Source of the DNA: Caprimulgus europaeus
Taxonomy: Eukaryota; Chordata; Aves; Caprimulgiformes; Caprimulgidae
Length of the DNA: 64,000 nucleotides
Reading direction: 5' to 3'
Assembly (NCBI GenBank): GCA_907165065.1
Contig: OU015530.1
Coordinates: 53,294,465-53,358,464, forward strand
Shown: positions 24,231 through 35,732 of the stretch, piece after piece
How the letters are laid out: each line of letters begins with the position of its first letter
How positions within the stretch are numbered: position 1 is the first letter of the stretch
Made by a program: the position numbers and the translations under genes
Notes under the pieces: generated by a model
What the model was told of the DNA's origin: nothing
Seen by the model: the letters and a program-made list of their open reading frames with translations, nothing else
The model's database searches: none

Positions 24231-24830
24231 GACTCATAGAGTTGTTTTGGTTGGAAAAGTCCTTTAAGACCATCAAGTCCAAGTGTTAACCTGACACGGC
24301 CAAGTCCACCTCTAAACCATATTCCTAAGCATCACATTTATAGGTCTTTCAAATACCTCCAGGGATGGTGATTCAACGACTTCCATGGGCAGCCTGTTCC
24401 AGTGCTTGAGAACCCTTTCAGTGAAGAAATTTTTCCTCATATCCAATCTAAATCTCCCTTGACGCAATTTGAAGCCATTTCCTCTTGGCCTGTCACTTGT
24501 TCCTTGATTGAACAGACTGACCCCCACCTCTCTACACCCTCCTTTCAGGTAGTTGTAGAGAGCCAGAAGGTCTCCCCTCAGCCTCTTTTTCTCCAGGCTT
24601 AACAATCCCAGTTCCCTCAGTTGCTCCTCATCAGACTTGTGCTGCAGACCCTTCCCCAGTTTCACTGCCCTTCTCTGGACGTGCTTCAGCACCTCCATGT
24701 CCTTCCTGTAGTGAGGGGCCCAAAACTGAAACATACTCAACATGTGGCCTCACCAGTGCTGAGTATAGGGGGATGATTGCTTCCCCAGTCCTGCTGGACA
24801 CACTATTCCTGATACGTTGATGGCCCTGGC
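24231..24830 (-). mobile_element. CR1 LINE, 5'-truncated, about 600 bp
   Basis: A continuous minus-strand CR1 copy. The 3' tip lies at the left (ACTCATAGAGTTGTTTTGG, AAGACCATCAAGTCC). Next comes the untranslated region, then the end of the pol-like second open frame, which runs rightwards to about 24830 ('ACACTATTCCTGATAC'), where the element is cut off. This is the best-preserved coding piece of CR1 in the window. Only the C-terminal thumb/linker side of the polymerase is present; the catalytic domain was lost by 5' truncation on insertion. Confidence 0.95.
24312..24743 (-). pseudogene. C-terminal end of CR1 ORF2 polyprotein (broken)
   Basis: The 143-codon minus-strand frame contains the conserved CR1 C-terminal series in order: [94 protein letters not shown] and [10 protein letters not shown], then a stop just before the 3' untranslated region. 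In active CR1 this is the tail of the endonuclease/reverse-transcriptase protein that copies the element by target-primed reverse transcription. The apparent start methionine is an artefact. Upstream, about 2 bases have been lost near 24735, and in the next frame the conserved REVI-type run is still readable as [15 protein letters not shown]. With the frameshift and no catalytic domain it cannot make an enzyme. Confidence 0.93.
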
Positions 24831-26511
24831 ATTATTAGAAACGTTTGGCATTTGTGCTGCAGAGCAAGTAGTGCTTTGCAGTCGTGCAGGCAAAGAGAAA
24901 CCTAAGAAATTTGAGTTTTTACATGTTATTTACTTCTCAGATACATTGATGCTGAAATTTCACCGTGCCCTCAATGCTACACCCCAGGGTGCTGCCTGCC
25001 TGAACATCAGCTAGTTCAACTGAGGGAGAGAGACCCTTTTGAGAGATCTCAGCACTAATGAGACAGACATTATGCCTTCCACCTTCACAGAGGGCAATTT
25101 GGAAAATGCTACTAAGCATGTTCAAAGACAAAATCAAGAGACTTCTATTTTCACAAGGCAAATCAACACCAGCACAAGGAAAGGAGGAAAAAAAACAGGC
25201 AAGGTTTTTAAACATATCTGCAACTTGTTTGTTGCTTTAAGCGAGACTTCAGCATTGAAATGAAGCCCAGAGAGGAGGTGGAAGAATATAAACATTATTA
25301 TTACTACATGTAAATATGGATGTTTTTGAAGGGAGACTTGCCACAAGTAATCACAGACTAGAAACTTGCACTGGGGAACCCAAAAGTGAATGGCTGGCGT
25401 CCCAAGCCCAGACAAGTGAAAAGTAATCAGCAGGCTCAATCTCACAGAAGGAAAATAGTGAGGAGACTTGCACTCCCATTTAAAAACAAACAAAACTGAT
25501 CTTGGCCTTATTATTGTTGCCTAAAGTTTAAGAACTGTATGGTAATGATTATCATTTCATCATAGAAGGAGAGAGAGACTGCTCCAGGCTCTGGCTGAAA
25601 TTACAGCATCTTGTCTTCCACATACCACTGCTCTGCATCTCCAAGATCGCTGCTTATGTGGCAAGAAGCTGTCGTTGAAACCTTAGCACGGCCACCGCCT
25701 GCTACAGACAAGACATACTTGCTGAGCTGATGTTCATGGTCCTTTGACATTTGTTCTTTTTTTATGGTTTTCTTTGAACTAGGTGATGTTAGACTGAAAG
25801 CATATGTTGGCTGCTTGTATAAAGAAAATCGTGACCAACCAGTGCATATAAATTACAGCTGGTCTTGTTATTTCTTATTAGCAAGAACAAATTTGAGAGG
25901 ATGTGGTTTGTGCTCACCCTGACAAGGTTCTTACATCGTGTCTGTCTCCAGAGCAGGCTTCGGAGCTAAAGAGTTCTGTATTTCTGCTCTTCCGTGATGT
26001 AACCTGGCCCATCTGCTGAGTTCAGGCTGCGTCACAGGCTTAGCAGGAATTACTGCAAAGAGAGGAGAGTATGAGTGATTAAACAGAGCCCTGACCAGCT
26101 AAGCTGTGAAGGCATTTGACAAAAAAATTCTATGTCACTGTCACAGTAATTAATGTTGAAGAGCATTTTGGTGCCATGAATATTGTACTTAAGGAATTAT
26201 ATCAGCATGTTAAAAATGCATCATGAGAGGGCACATTTCGTTTGACTCAGTTTCAAAAAGGAATAACTAATAATACAAAGACATAAAACCATGCCAGCAG
26301 GGAAAATCATCTTTTCTTCTCTTTGGTTGTTGTAACCAGACTCTTTCAATTACAGAGATCCCAAGAATGTGCCCAGTTGTTAAATATAAGCTTATCAAGA
26401 TTCCAGCAATACTGTCTGGTGTTACCAACAGCTTACTGGGTGTCTCATATGGGCATGCTCAACAGAAAAATGAAAGCTTTCTAAAAACTGCATGCTGAAG
26501 CAACATCTTTT
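24831..26511. other. Non-coding stretch, no gene recognised
   Basis: Unique-looking sequence beyond the CR1 5' truncation point. A 119-codon minus-strand frame (25134-25493) is F/L-rich and unrecognised, and it overlaps two plus-strand frames at 25039-25263. Confidence 0.5.
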
Positions 26512-26645
26512 ATACAGTGTGCAGTTCTGATCCTCCAGGTCCTCCGTCTCCAGAAGGATCCATTAGAACTACAAATAAATGGTACTAAAAAGGTGAGAAG
26601 GTTATTTACAAACAGTAAAAGGCTGTATTACAAGGAGGCTAGTCT
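26512..26645 (+). mobile_element. Old CR1 LINE fragment (coding part)
   Basis: TACAGTGTGCAGTTCTGATC, then CTCCAGAAGGATCCATTAGA, then ACTAAAAAGGTGAGAAGGTT. This follows the 'YCVQFW.P..KD' region of old CR1 copies and the following RRATK-like segment, with many substitutions. The 3' side cannot be followed past about 26645. It is clearly more diverged than the avian-type copies. Confidence 0.55.
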
Positions 26646-28309
26646 GTGTTAGTAAATGAAATTATCTGGGGCCTTGAGGACAGACAGTCCAGGACAGCTT
26701 TCATGTGTAGAGTAAAACTTCTTCTGCAACAAAGCAGGCGATTCACTCCTTGCTGCCTCTTGGCAATCCCTGTCTTGATCTGTCCTGGGGAAGGTGCAAC
26801 ATCTTCATTATTGGAGAGTTTAGAGAACAGGTTAAAAAAGAGTCAGGAATAGTTAAGCTTTACCTGAGCCTGCCTTGGGACCAGTGCTTTCAATTCTGTT
26901 AGTTTATAAATACATCACTTCTTGCTCTAAGGTGTACTAAAGTTTTTCTAGGCATTTTTCAAGTCTTACCTTTACCTCACTTCTGAAGTGGCTGCAGGAG
27001 GTGGTGAAGTAATCCTTGCTCATAACAATCTTTGTATTGTATGTCTGCACACAATGTCCCTTGAGGTCCAGCCCCGGTACTGGGTGTGTACTAGACATGA
27101 CTATTTTAGCCATCACTTTTCTATTCAAGCTGTAGGACGCTGCTCTGCTCTTCCTTTCATTTGATGGCGTCATCTGTTCTATTCTTCTTCCAGCTTTTTG
27201 TTTGTTTTGTGTTTGAGGAATGTTCTTTGATTCTGAACTCAATAGAGAGGTCACTAATGGAAACCCTGCATCCAAAACACTGGGAAGTGAGAGAAAAACT
27301 CTGCCCAGCTTTGAGGGACAACTTCTGGTTGTTAGGATATGTTACGAAATTGGCCTTCATTTTTGTGGCTGTGGCAAGGGAGACCACCTTGGAAAGCACA
27401 GGGACAGACTAATCTACTCTGTGTACATCAACTTAATTTCCTAATGACCTGTATCTTGAGTAGTTACTTGCACCAGGGTGTACCAGCATTTTACATCCAC
27501 TCCATGTGGCTATCGATCTTCGCAGGGCAAAGAGCAGCAGCCCTCTGCTCTTATATTATAAAGGGAGATGGACAGAGGGGGTGAGTGACACCAGGGGACA
27601 AAGCTGCCGTCTGAGGACTGAGTCCTGAGAGAATAAATGTTCCAGCTGAGCTTTGTGCTCTTCCCCATTAAGTGTTAGATGCTAAATCTGATTAATACAT
27701 CCTTCTCTTGCTTTGTCATCAAAATCTTTGGTGTTGTCTAAATTCATGAAAAACATGTTTCTTATTCCAACAAATTGATTTGATTTTCTTTGATAAATTA
27801 TGAGTTATCAGAAAAGAAGAAGCACTTTGTGTGCCTGGTGACAACTTCCTTTGAGGTAGAGCATATTAATCTACATACTGCATTTGCTTTGAAGTCAGAA
27901 CAAAATCCTGAATCGTGATGTGTGTGCATGAAAAAGAGACAGATGGCAAATTCAGTTTTGCTCTGCTACATCCATGTAAATCCGGATCAATGCCAAGGCT
28001 GCAATAGAGATAAGGATCGAGCCCAGTATGTTATATCCATGCATATCCCATGCTTGGTAGGAAGTAAGAGACTAGAAAGAAATAAGTGAAAATGCCTCAT
28101 TTTAGCTGCATGTCATCTTCCCGATGAAAGACGCGCTGACTGGAGGATGATCTGGCACATTAAAGGTAATATCATGTATCTGTATAGAACAGCTTAAAGT
28201 GAACTAGAAATAAAAAAAAGTCAAAGGAAGCAGTTATGGTGGTAAATATCAGTGTGACACAGACGGAATAACTCAAAATATTTCTTTACTGACACATTGT
28301 CAGCAAGAT
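26646..28309. other. Non-coding stretch, no gene recognised
   Basis: Opposing frames at 26937-27275 (112 codons, minus) and 27161-27584 (plus, three overlapping) are unrecognised. Nothing else is supported. Confidence 0.5.
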
Positions 28310-28400
28310 ATAGAGCCTGTTTCTCCACTCATACCAGTTTTACAGCCACATAACTCATTGGATGTCAACAGAATAATCCTTGATTTGTGTTGGTTCAAGA
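28310..28400. repeat. Palindromic amniote repeat, CCTGATTCTCC..TTACACCAGTGTAA type
   Basis: GAGCCTGTTTCTCCACTCAT, then ACCAGTTTTACAG, CATAACTCATTGGATGTCAA and ATCCTTGATTTGTGTTGGTT. The right half is a decayed inverted copy of the left (ACCAGTTTTA versus TTGTGTTGGT around a CATTGGATGTCAA centre). This symmetrical layout is typical of a MITE-like short DNA element common in turtle, crocodile and bird sequence. The name is not known to me. Confidence 0.5.
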
Positions 28401-29170
28401 GGATCAAGCAGTTACCCAAATTTCTTAGTCCAGCCCTCTCATTTCCTTTTGCCATAATCTAACCTCTTCCTTTTCAAAGCTGCCTTTGCTGAAGCCCATG
28501 GGCCTCCTGCGCTGACAGGTCTGGTGCTGCGGGACTGGCTGCCTGCAAGAAGGTCCTCCTGCCCTATGTTAGCATCCCTGAGAAAGGAGTCAGACCTCAC
28601 ATGTGTTTGTTGGCATCCCATTTGCAGAACTATTGTTGAAAGGCAATGTGTATAATGCTGAATATAATCTGCAGTTCATGAAAACCTGAGTGAAGTAAAC
28701 TTTACAGTGGAATGGAGATGTCTTACCTGTTGTTCACCATTCACCACTTGCTCTGATGTCCTCTCACTCTTACTCCTTTGACCAAAGCATAGACTTAACT
28801 ATCACCCTTGAATTTGGGTATATAATAAATTGGCTTACATTTTTTATTTCTCAGGTGTCTCTGAGCACTCCTTAGTAAAGGAAAGCTGCTGGGTGGGAGG
28901 AGGTTAATGCAGAGAGGATAATGCAGCAGGAAAAGCAATCACAGGCATCTGTGCTTGGATAACATGGGAAAACCACAGAATAAAATAAAGAGGTGGTGAA
29001 ATCATTGGAAAGGACTGGTTTTATTATTGTCATTGTTGGAGTCTGTACCACAGCCTGTAACGCCCAAAACCACAGAAGCAGCTGGTCCACTTCTAGTGAG
29101 ACAGCTTCCTGAATCCAGTGAGGTGGAGATGTGCTTTGCAATGGATGGAGACATTGTACCCTCACCCAGC
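28401..29170. other. Non-coding stretch, nothing recognised
   Basis: Ends directly at the 3' tip of the large CR1. The 102-codon minus-strand frame (28872-29180) reads into that CR1 tip, so it is not a conserved unit. Confidence 0.5.
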
Positions 29171-30765
29171 ACAGAATCACTGAGGCTGGAAGGTGCTTCT
29201 GGGGATAACCTAGTTCACTCCTCCTGCTCAGAGTAGGATCAGCAAGAACAGGTTGCCCAGGACCTATTCTAGCTGGGTTTTTAATAACTCCAAAGGAGAT
29301 GCTGCAAGTTCTCTGGGCAACCTGTTTCAGTGTTTGACCACCTTCAATGTAAAAAATATTCTTTTGAGATTAAATGGAATGACATGTATTTCAGTTATAC
29401 CCATTGCTTCTTGTCCTGTCACTGGATAGCTCTGAGAAGAATGTGGCTCTATCTTCTTTACACCCCCCATCAGATATTTTTGCACATTGGTAAGATCTCC
29501 CTGAATTTTCCTCTAGTCTGAACAGTCCAAGCTCTCACAGCCTCTCCTCTTGTGTCTCATGCTCCAATCCCTTAATCACCTTTGTGCACCTTCAGTGGGC
29601 TCACTCCAGTATATCCATGTCCTTTGTACTGGGGAGCTCAGAACTGAACATAGCACTCCAGATGAGTCACAGTGGTGCTAAGCAGAGAGGAAGGATCAGT
29701 TCCCTCAACATGCTGGTGATACTCCTCCTAATGCAGTTCAGGAGGCTGATGCCTTTCTTTGCTGTAATGGCACATTACTGGCTCATATTTGACTTGGACA
29801 CCCAGGTATTTTCTGCAAAGATGCTTTCCAGGCAGTTGGCCTCCAGTATGCACTGGTGCATGGCGTTGTCCCTCTCTAGGCACAGGAACTGGCATTTTCC
29901 CCTGTTGAACTTCATGGGATAACTGTTGGGCTACTTCTTCAGCCTGTAAAAAGGTCCCTCTAAATGGCAGCACAGCTGTCAGCTACTCCTCCCGGTTTTC
30001 CATCATCTGCAAACTTGCTGAGAGTGTCACTGTCTAGGCAACTAGTACAGATGTTGAAGAGTATCAGCCCCTGTATTGACCCCTGGGGTACACTTCTACT
30101 GACTGTCCTTCAGCTGCATTTTGTGCTGCTGCTCAGCCTTTGAGTTCAGCAGCTCAGTCAGTTTTCAGTCCACCTCACTGTCCACTTATCTATCCTGTAC
30201 TTCATCACTTTGTCAATGAGGATGTTATGAAAGACATTGTCATAAACCTTGTTAAAATGAAGATAAACAACATCCACTGCTCTCCCCTCATCCACCAAAC
30301 CAGTCACCTCACTGCAAAAGGCTATCAGGTTGGTCAGGCATGATTTGCCCCTCAGAATTCCATGCTGACTACTCCTAGTCACCTTGTACTTCATGTGTTT
30401 GGAAAAGGCTTCCAGGAGGATCAAGGTAAGGCTGACTGGCCTGTAATTCTTCAGATGCTCCTTCTTGCCCTTCTTGAAGACCATAGTGACATTTGCTTTC
30501 TTCCAGTTCTCAGGAACCACTCCCAGTTGCCAAAACCTTTCAAAAATAGTTGAGAGTGAGTTCACAGGGCCATTGACCAGGTCCTTCAGCACTCATGGGT
30601 GCATCCCATGAGATCCCATGAACTTCTGTATATTCAGCTTCTTAAAATGTTCCCTAACATGATCCTACTGTACCGAGGGCAGGCCTCCTTGCTCAATACT
30701 TTGATACAGGTCTCAGGGTCCTGGGATTTCTGAAGGCAAGACTTATCAGTAATGATAAGTGAAAA
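29171..30765 (-). mobile_element. CR1 LINE, largest copy in the window, about 1.6 kb
   Basis: A minus-strand element with its 3' tip at 29171 (ACAGAATCACTGAGGCTGG). Going right (5'-ward) it passes through the untranslated region, the C-terminal polymerase region (29.3-29.9 kb), the FADD catalytic box (30002-30013) and the reverse-transcriptase fingers (30158-30592). It then reaches the linker 'GGTCTCAGGGTCCTGGGATT', ending near 30765. It has many frameshifts and stops. Its subfamily differs from the 24231 copy: the C-terminal part aligns to a 'GLTIPSDRTGGNG/KFHLTLNVRKN' type rather than the RLDIRKNFF type. Confidence 0.93.
30158..30592 (-). pseudogene. CR1 reverse-transcriptase domain, inactivated
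   Basis: The 144-codon minus-strand frame carries the N-terminal half of a CR1 reverse transcriptase: VPENWKKANVTMVFKKGKKE, NYRPVSLT, RSSQHGILRGKSCLTNLIAF, VDEGRAVDVVYLHFNKVYDN and ILIDKVMKYRIDKWTVRW, then a stop. The first catalytic aspartate of motif A (family LDFSKAFD) is histidine here (LHFNKVYD), which alone would abolish polymerase activity. Past the stop, the same frame still reads SVPQGSIQG and LSKFADDGKPGG (motif B and the FADD motif C at 30002-30013), interrupted by three more stops. The 15-20 residues normally linking YRPVSLT to the ISKHVE segment are shortened (LILLEAFSKHM). The product would have been the element's own polymerase. Confidence 0.92.
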
Positions 30766-32007
30766 ACTGCACAACATCCAGCAACAAATAACAAGGCAAC
30801 CTCCTATCTTTTTTTCCTCATCAATAATTACAAGAAATGGTATATAAATTGATGTTAAACTGGGCAGCAAAGGCCAATCTGAAGAAGATACTAATGCAGC
30901 TCAGTCCTTCCTAGCGTCCATGTGATTGCCAAATAAATGCTTTTTTACTAGAATAGCAGCCTCTTTGACCTATCAAGAATGTTACAACCAATAGTGCCGT
31001 GGTTTAGTCTTCTGCATTTTCCTTACAAGCCTATAAATACTGTACAGCCTTGCCTATAAATACTGTAGAGTCCTACTTACACAGAAGACAATTGGGGTCT
31101 TCAAATGGCTTCCCTTTAAACATACAGTAGTATTTGAGGTGCTCCTCAGCATGTGATAGTAAGTGAAACAACCAGAAAGGAAAAGATGCAATCTGGATGG
31201 TGTTGGATCTATTTCAACTTTTCTTCTGGTGTGTGTTATATGTAAGAGATCATTTGCATCTGCTCCATCTTTGGCTTTTTTTTTTAAAAAAGGCTTTTTT
31301 TGTGGAAGGAGGGTGAGAGGGGGAAGAATTGTTTCTGAATCTTATCAAGAAATAAAATAACACAAAGTACATCTTACGAAAGAAGGAGCGCACTGTGCCT
31401 TTTTTTCCACTGGCCTACTGCCTAGGGGAAACATTCACTGGCAAATCTAAAACTTGTTCAAAACCCTTTGGAGAAGCAGACTATTATTAAATTATTTATT
31501 TTATCTTTGAAGTGTTTCCATTTTTATACTGTTAAGGATTTCTCTGTAAAAGCCAGGGTGCCTGAGAATATTTGGCCTGTAGTGATCTTTGAAACATAAG
31601 CCTCTTTTTTTTTTTTCCCCTCTGTCTTTTCTTCTCCCCCTCTATCTTCCTCCCAGTTTCTTCCCAAAATGAATGAGGATCTGTCTGATGCTGAGAGGCT
31701 GTACTCATTGGGGAAATTTAAGGGGATCTTTAGTAGCTGGAAACAACTAGAGCCTGCTTTGCACTGTTTGCTTAATTTTTTTAATTTATTTTTTTATTTT
31801 AAGAGAAACAAACCTGGCAGAATCAGAAAGGGTGGGAGACATATTCAAATACTCTCAAAAGCTTATTAAAATGTTATGTAATTAAATGTTAAGATCATGC
31901 CTGTAGCAGTGTCTTTTGAAATAACTGTACTAGTTGGGCCTTCTGAAACCAGCACAGGAAAGTAATTCATTTGCAAGGTTATCGGCCATTGAGGCATATG
32001 CCTTGGG
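30766..32007. other. Non-coding stretch with AT-rich tracts
   Basis: Holds a 12-T run at 31605-31616, AT-rich tracts near 31484-31530 and 31770-31805, and the tandem duplication at 31029 listed separately. No gene was recognised. Confidence 0.5.
31029..31074. repeat. Two-copy 23-bp tandem duplication
   Basis: GCCTATAAATACTGTACAG (31029) and GCCTATAAATACTGTAGAG (31052) differ by a single base over 19 positions. The few differences imply a recent local duplication. Each unit contains a TATAAATA string. Confidence 0.85.
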
Positions 32008-32062
32008 GACCTAATTTAATGGGAGAACTCCCATTGACTTGCGTGGGCTTGGACAGGGCCTG
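32008..32062 (+). repeat. Short amniote repeat, CATTGACTTCAATGGG..AGGCC type
   Basis: ACCTAATTTAATGGGAGAAC, TCCCATTGACTTGCGTGGGC and GGACAGGGCCTG. Two near-inverted ATGGGAG/CTCCCAT arms are followed by the GGATCAGGCC-like end. It belongs to the same dispersed family as 34886, 35138 and 52520. Confidence 0.5.
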
Positions 32063-34885
32063 AGGAGAACACTGCTGTTGTTTCCCAACATGGTCTCAGA
32101 GGATAAAAAATTGCATAGATATATGATGAGCTCAGTGTTTCGTGTTGGGGTGCGTTGTTGGTGTGACCCCGAGGCGGGTAGCAGCAGAGCTAGTGGGGCT
32201 GAGCCCTCCACAGGTGGTGTGTACAGGGCTCAGGAAGGATGCTCTGCTGGATGCTGGATGCAGTACTGCTGCCAGCAGGAGCTGTACTACTTGAAGACAC
32301 AGGGACCATCACTGTCTCAGCAGGATTTCTTACTAGATAGCAGAAAGAAGGGACACAATACACAGGCTAGTGTGTGAGGCTGGTAGAAATGTGCCTCTTA
32401 AAACAGCATTATGGGGCTTCTCTTTCCAGTTGCCATGAGGAGGGTACTTCCACTAAAGGTACTTCAGGCTTAAGGAGCAGAAAGGGTCTGAGTGTTGGGT
32501 GAAATGGATGTAAAGGTGCAGCCTTTGCATAAAGGTGCTGAGAGCATCCATTTGTCAGCTTTTGGTGTGGGAGGTCCCATGCTAAGAGGATGAGTTGTGT
32601 AGAGTTGCATATGTGAAGTTAGAGAGCAAAAAATAGAGGTTCTCCCAGCGGTAGGATTAGGACCATGTGTGTAAAGGGGGGGTTCTGTGCAGCTGGGCTA
32701 AAGTTGAGCTCCATAGTGAAGAGTTAGCACAGCAGCAATGGAAGGGGCAGGGCAGGTCCTATTGCAAAGGGGCTGGTGAGGCTGTTGGTGCTGCTTCCTG
32801 CAGTGGCTAACACTCCAGCTAGTACTAACCCATAATGCTCCATGATCATCATGGGCAATTCCTAGCTCCCAGGATTACTGGTAGTGAGATGTTTTCCCTT
32901 TTAGCTAGATCCCTGATTGAAGGGCATAGCTAAAATGCACTGAAAGCCTGTACACAATGCTCCATTTATATTGGTGAGCTTTATTCCACAAGGGAGGGCT
33001 TCTGTGTTGGTCTGTTTTGTCTTATGCAACCTCCTTCTTGCTGTCTTAACTGCCTATGATAATTAGGAAAATGAGTCTGTTCTTTCTGGTAAATAATGGG
33101 CATCTTCACTCTTTAGAGCAGTCTGGGCCACAGTGGATCATCTCCCACTTTTTCACTCAGCATATTGCCTGTCATTAGAAATCTGCTCATCTTTCCTTCA
33201 TTTCAAAGGCCAGTTAAGTGCATATGGCTGCAAATGCCTTCAGGTGCTGCCTCTGCTCCCACACCTCTCCTTTTACAAAATATTTGAAATTTAACATGCT
33301 GAAAGTGTATCTTGTGAAGGGAGATTCTGCTGCCATGAACTTAAAACCACACTTCCATGATCACTAACATCAGGTCTTGGCAATGCCAGATCAGCCACAT
33401 CTACAGACCTGAGCCTGAGTAGTCACATATCTGCACTTCCATGAACTGGCAGGAATGGGACAGGAAAGAAATTATGCTCCCAGTTGTGGGAACACTAAAC
33501 ATGTGATCTGGCAATACAATTCCTGATATGGGGTGAATCTGTGAATAGTTTGGAACAACTAGTAAGCCCCTACCAGACTGATGCTGTATGCCACGTGGTC
33601 TTTTAGATCCAGCACTTTGACCACATAGCCAGAAGTGATGTGTGATCAAACCATGGCTTAAGCTGGTTGCAGGATCCATATTATGATGGGAAAGCATTAG
33701 TCTGTAATGCCAGGCTGTCCACTTTATATTTTTTGCAAAATAACTTAAGTGAATGCAAATAATGATTGTGGGAGCCGAAAGCAATATAAGAATATTAATA
33801 ATATTTGGTTTGTGTTATTCTGGGTAGCCAGGGAAACAGGCAAGATTGTGGTTCCAAGGAAATCGGTGTAAGACAGTGAAGCCACATTTCAGCCCTCAAA
33901 AGGGCCAAGTTTGGAAAGGTCCCACTAAAATCAAAGGAATTGTGTGTGCCTGGGAGTGTCCCTGAGGCAACTGTCTCTGCTAGACTGAAGGATTTGCAGA
34001 ACAGGGTACAAGGAGAGAAGCAAAGCCATTTCCCTTGTGTACAACATAAAAATCAGATCCAATAAACAACATTATTTTTATGTCCCCTCAATAATATTGG
34101 GTTGGGGTTTTTTTCAGGCTTTTAACATTTTCATCTACTACTTGCAAAGCCCTTCACTCCAGCTCCCTCTTAGCAGATGGAAATTGGAGAAAAAAAAAAA
34201 AAAAAGACTGTATGTGCTGGCATATCCATATGGCATTCAAGTGAGAAATCACTTGGAACATGGGGTCTCGTGTGGGGTCACAGCCTCCATACGTTCTTTG
34301 ATGGGTGCAAAGGGTCCTGAAACTTGTTGCTGCTGTAACAACGGGGGAATGGGGTTGGTATAGCACAGGCTGAAAATCCCTAGCAGGAAGGAGGGGAAGT
34401 CAAGAGATACGAACAAGCCCCAAGGTGTTTAGTTACCTGTCTGCCCCCAAAATCTCAGACACCATTGAGAAGCCAGGCCTGAGTGCTTCTGAATGATTTG
34501 CAGCCTCTTGCTGTAAAACGGTAATTACACCAGAGCAAATATATACCAGCTTTATCATGCATAATAAACTCCATCCAAGTGAAACCCTCTCCAGCACAGA
34601 GGATCTGCAGGGGATGCTGTGCACTGTGTGGGGAGATTTTAAGTGATGCAAGAGCCTTGTGTGGGCCTTCTGCCTTAGTAGAAGGATATGTGAGGACTAC
34701 ACGTGCTACAGCAGGAGCACAAGTGGATAAAAAAGATGTTCATGCATTGTTCTGAGAGGGTCAGTAGTCTGATGAAGTCGTCTGAGCAGCTACTTGAACA
34801 CCAAAGACTGAGCAGGGTCTTTTCTCTTGTCCCTTGCATTATCTAAACCTCTTCTGGAGTCATGTGGTACATCCATCTTTGGCTT
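32063..34885. other. Non-coding stretch, no gene recognised
   Basis: Contains a 127-codon minus-strand frame (33401-33784) and a 112-codon plus-strand frame (32039-32377), both unrecognised, and a 16-A run at 34190-34205. A possible decayed CCCACTAAAATCAAAGGAA motif of the amniote repeat family lies near 33921. Confidence 0.55.
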
Positions 34886-35040
34886 TTCATTGACTTCAGC
34901 AGGTTTGGCATGAGCCCTGTGTGCGCCTGTATCTGTCTCTAATTCTCCTAGCTGTTTACACATCTTTCTTATGTATTTATTTTCCCTAGTACCCACCACT
35001 GCAACATATAAGGCAGGAATCATCCTCCACAATGCCAATA
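34886..35040 (+). repeat. Short amniote repeat cluster, CATTGACTTCA type plus TATTTATTTTCCCTAGTACC tail
   Basis: TTCATTGACTTCAGCAGGTT then TGGCATGAGCCCTG (34886-34921) is one copy of the dispersed motif. About 50 bp further on, ATGTATTTATTTTCCCTAGT then ACCCACCACTGCA resembles another string that I associate with non-mammalian amniote repeats. Whether the two belong to a single element is uncertain. Confidence 0.35.
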
Positions 35041-35137
35041 TTTTTTTTTTCTTTTTTGGCTTCTTTCCTGTGGATGTTTGGCTTTGCACTTTTCCTCTGA
35101 AGTTGTGGTTGGGATTCTCAGTTATTCTGCAATGTTG

Positions 35138-35205
35138 CTCTAACCCTACTCAGATGAAGGGTCTACCACCAGCTTCAATGGGAGTAGATTCAGAGCAGGG
35201 CTGAG
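35138..35205 (+). repeat. Short amniote repeat, CTTCAATGGGAGTAG type
   Basis: CTAACCCTACTCAGATGAAG, then CCACCAGCTTCAATGGGAGT, then AGATTCAGAGCAGGGC. It has the same CTTCAATGGGA core and GGATCAGGGC-like end as 32008 and 52520, only about 200 bp after the 34886 copy. Confidence 0.4.
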
Positions 35206-35587
35206 TTTTTCTGGGTATCTACCCCTACAGGTACAACAGAAATAGCCTGGATTTGCAGTGTATGCTCCAACAAACAAAAGATAGTGGACCATGTCTTTCC
35301 CAGAAAATCAGAAGGGCTTCAGAGACCCTGCAGATCCTTTCCCACCTGGCTAGGCTTAAATATTGGTTGTTGCATCTCTAATTAAGAGCTAAAATAGCTA
35401 AGATGGATATATTTTTTGAGAACAGAATAACATGTTCAAAAAGGAAACTAACTGTATTCAAAACTTTATTCAGAATCATATCCACAGCCCCAAACTCACA
35501 TATACATAAGTCAAGAAAACAATCCTTTTGTTCATATTCAGAGTGCCAAGAGGAGGCTGTGGAGGTCACAGGACTGAAACACTGGTA
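35206..35587. other. Non-coding stretch, nothing recognised
   Basis: Opposing short frames at 35378-35701 and 35403-35588. The minus one runs into the CR1 copy and is not a unit. Confidence 0.45.
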
Positions 35588-35732
35588 AAACACTGGAACA
35601 GGTTGCCCGGAGAGGTGGTAGAAGCCCCATCCCTGGAAACATTCAAGGTCAGGCTGGAGGGGGCTCTGAGCACCCTGATCTAATTGAAGAACCCAAACCA
35701 TTCTATAATTCTGTGTTTCTATAATTCTATGA
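35588..35732 (+). mobile_element. CR1 LINE 3' fragment
   Basis: AAAACACTGGAACAGGTTGC, GGTGGTAGAAGCCCCATCCC, CATTCAAGGTCAGGCTGGAG and GGGCTCTGAGCACCCTGATC, then octamer repeats TTCTATAATTCTGTGTTTCT and ATAATTCTATGAC. The standard middle line (GATGATCTTTAAGGTCC...) is deleted between AATTGAAG and AACCCAAACC, so the copy carries an internal deletion as well as the 5' truncation. Confidence 0.93.

Noticed and set aside
33401..33784. 127-codon minus-strand frame as a gene
   Set aside because: No family resemblance, and flanked by ordinary AT-rich sequence without splice-site support.
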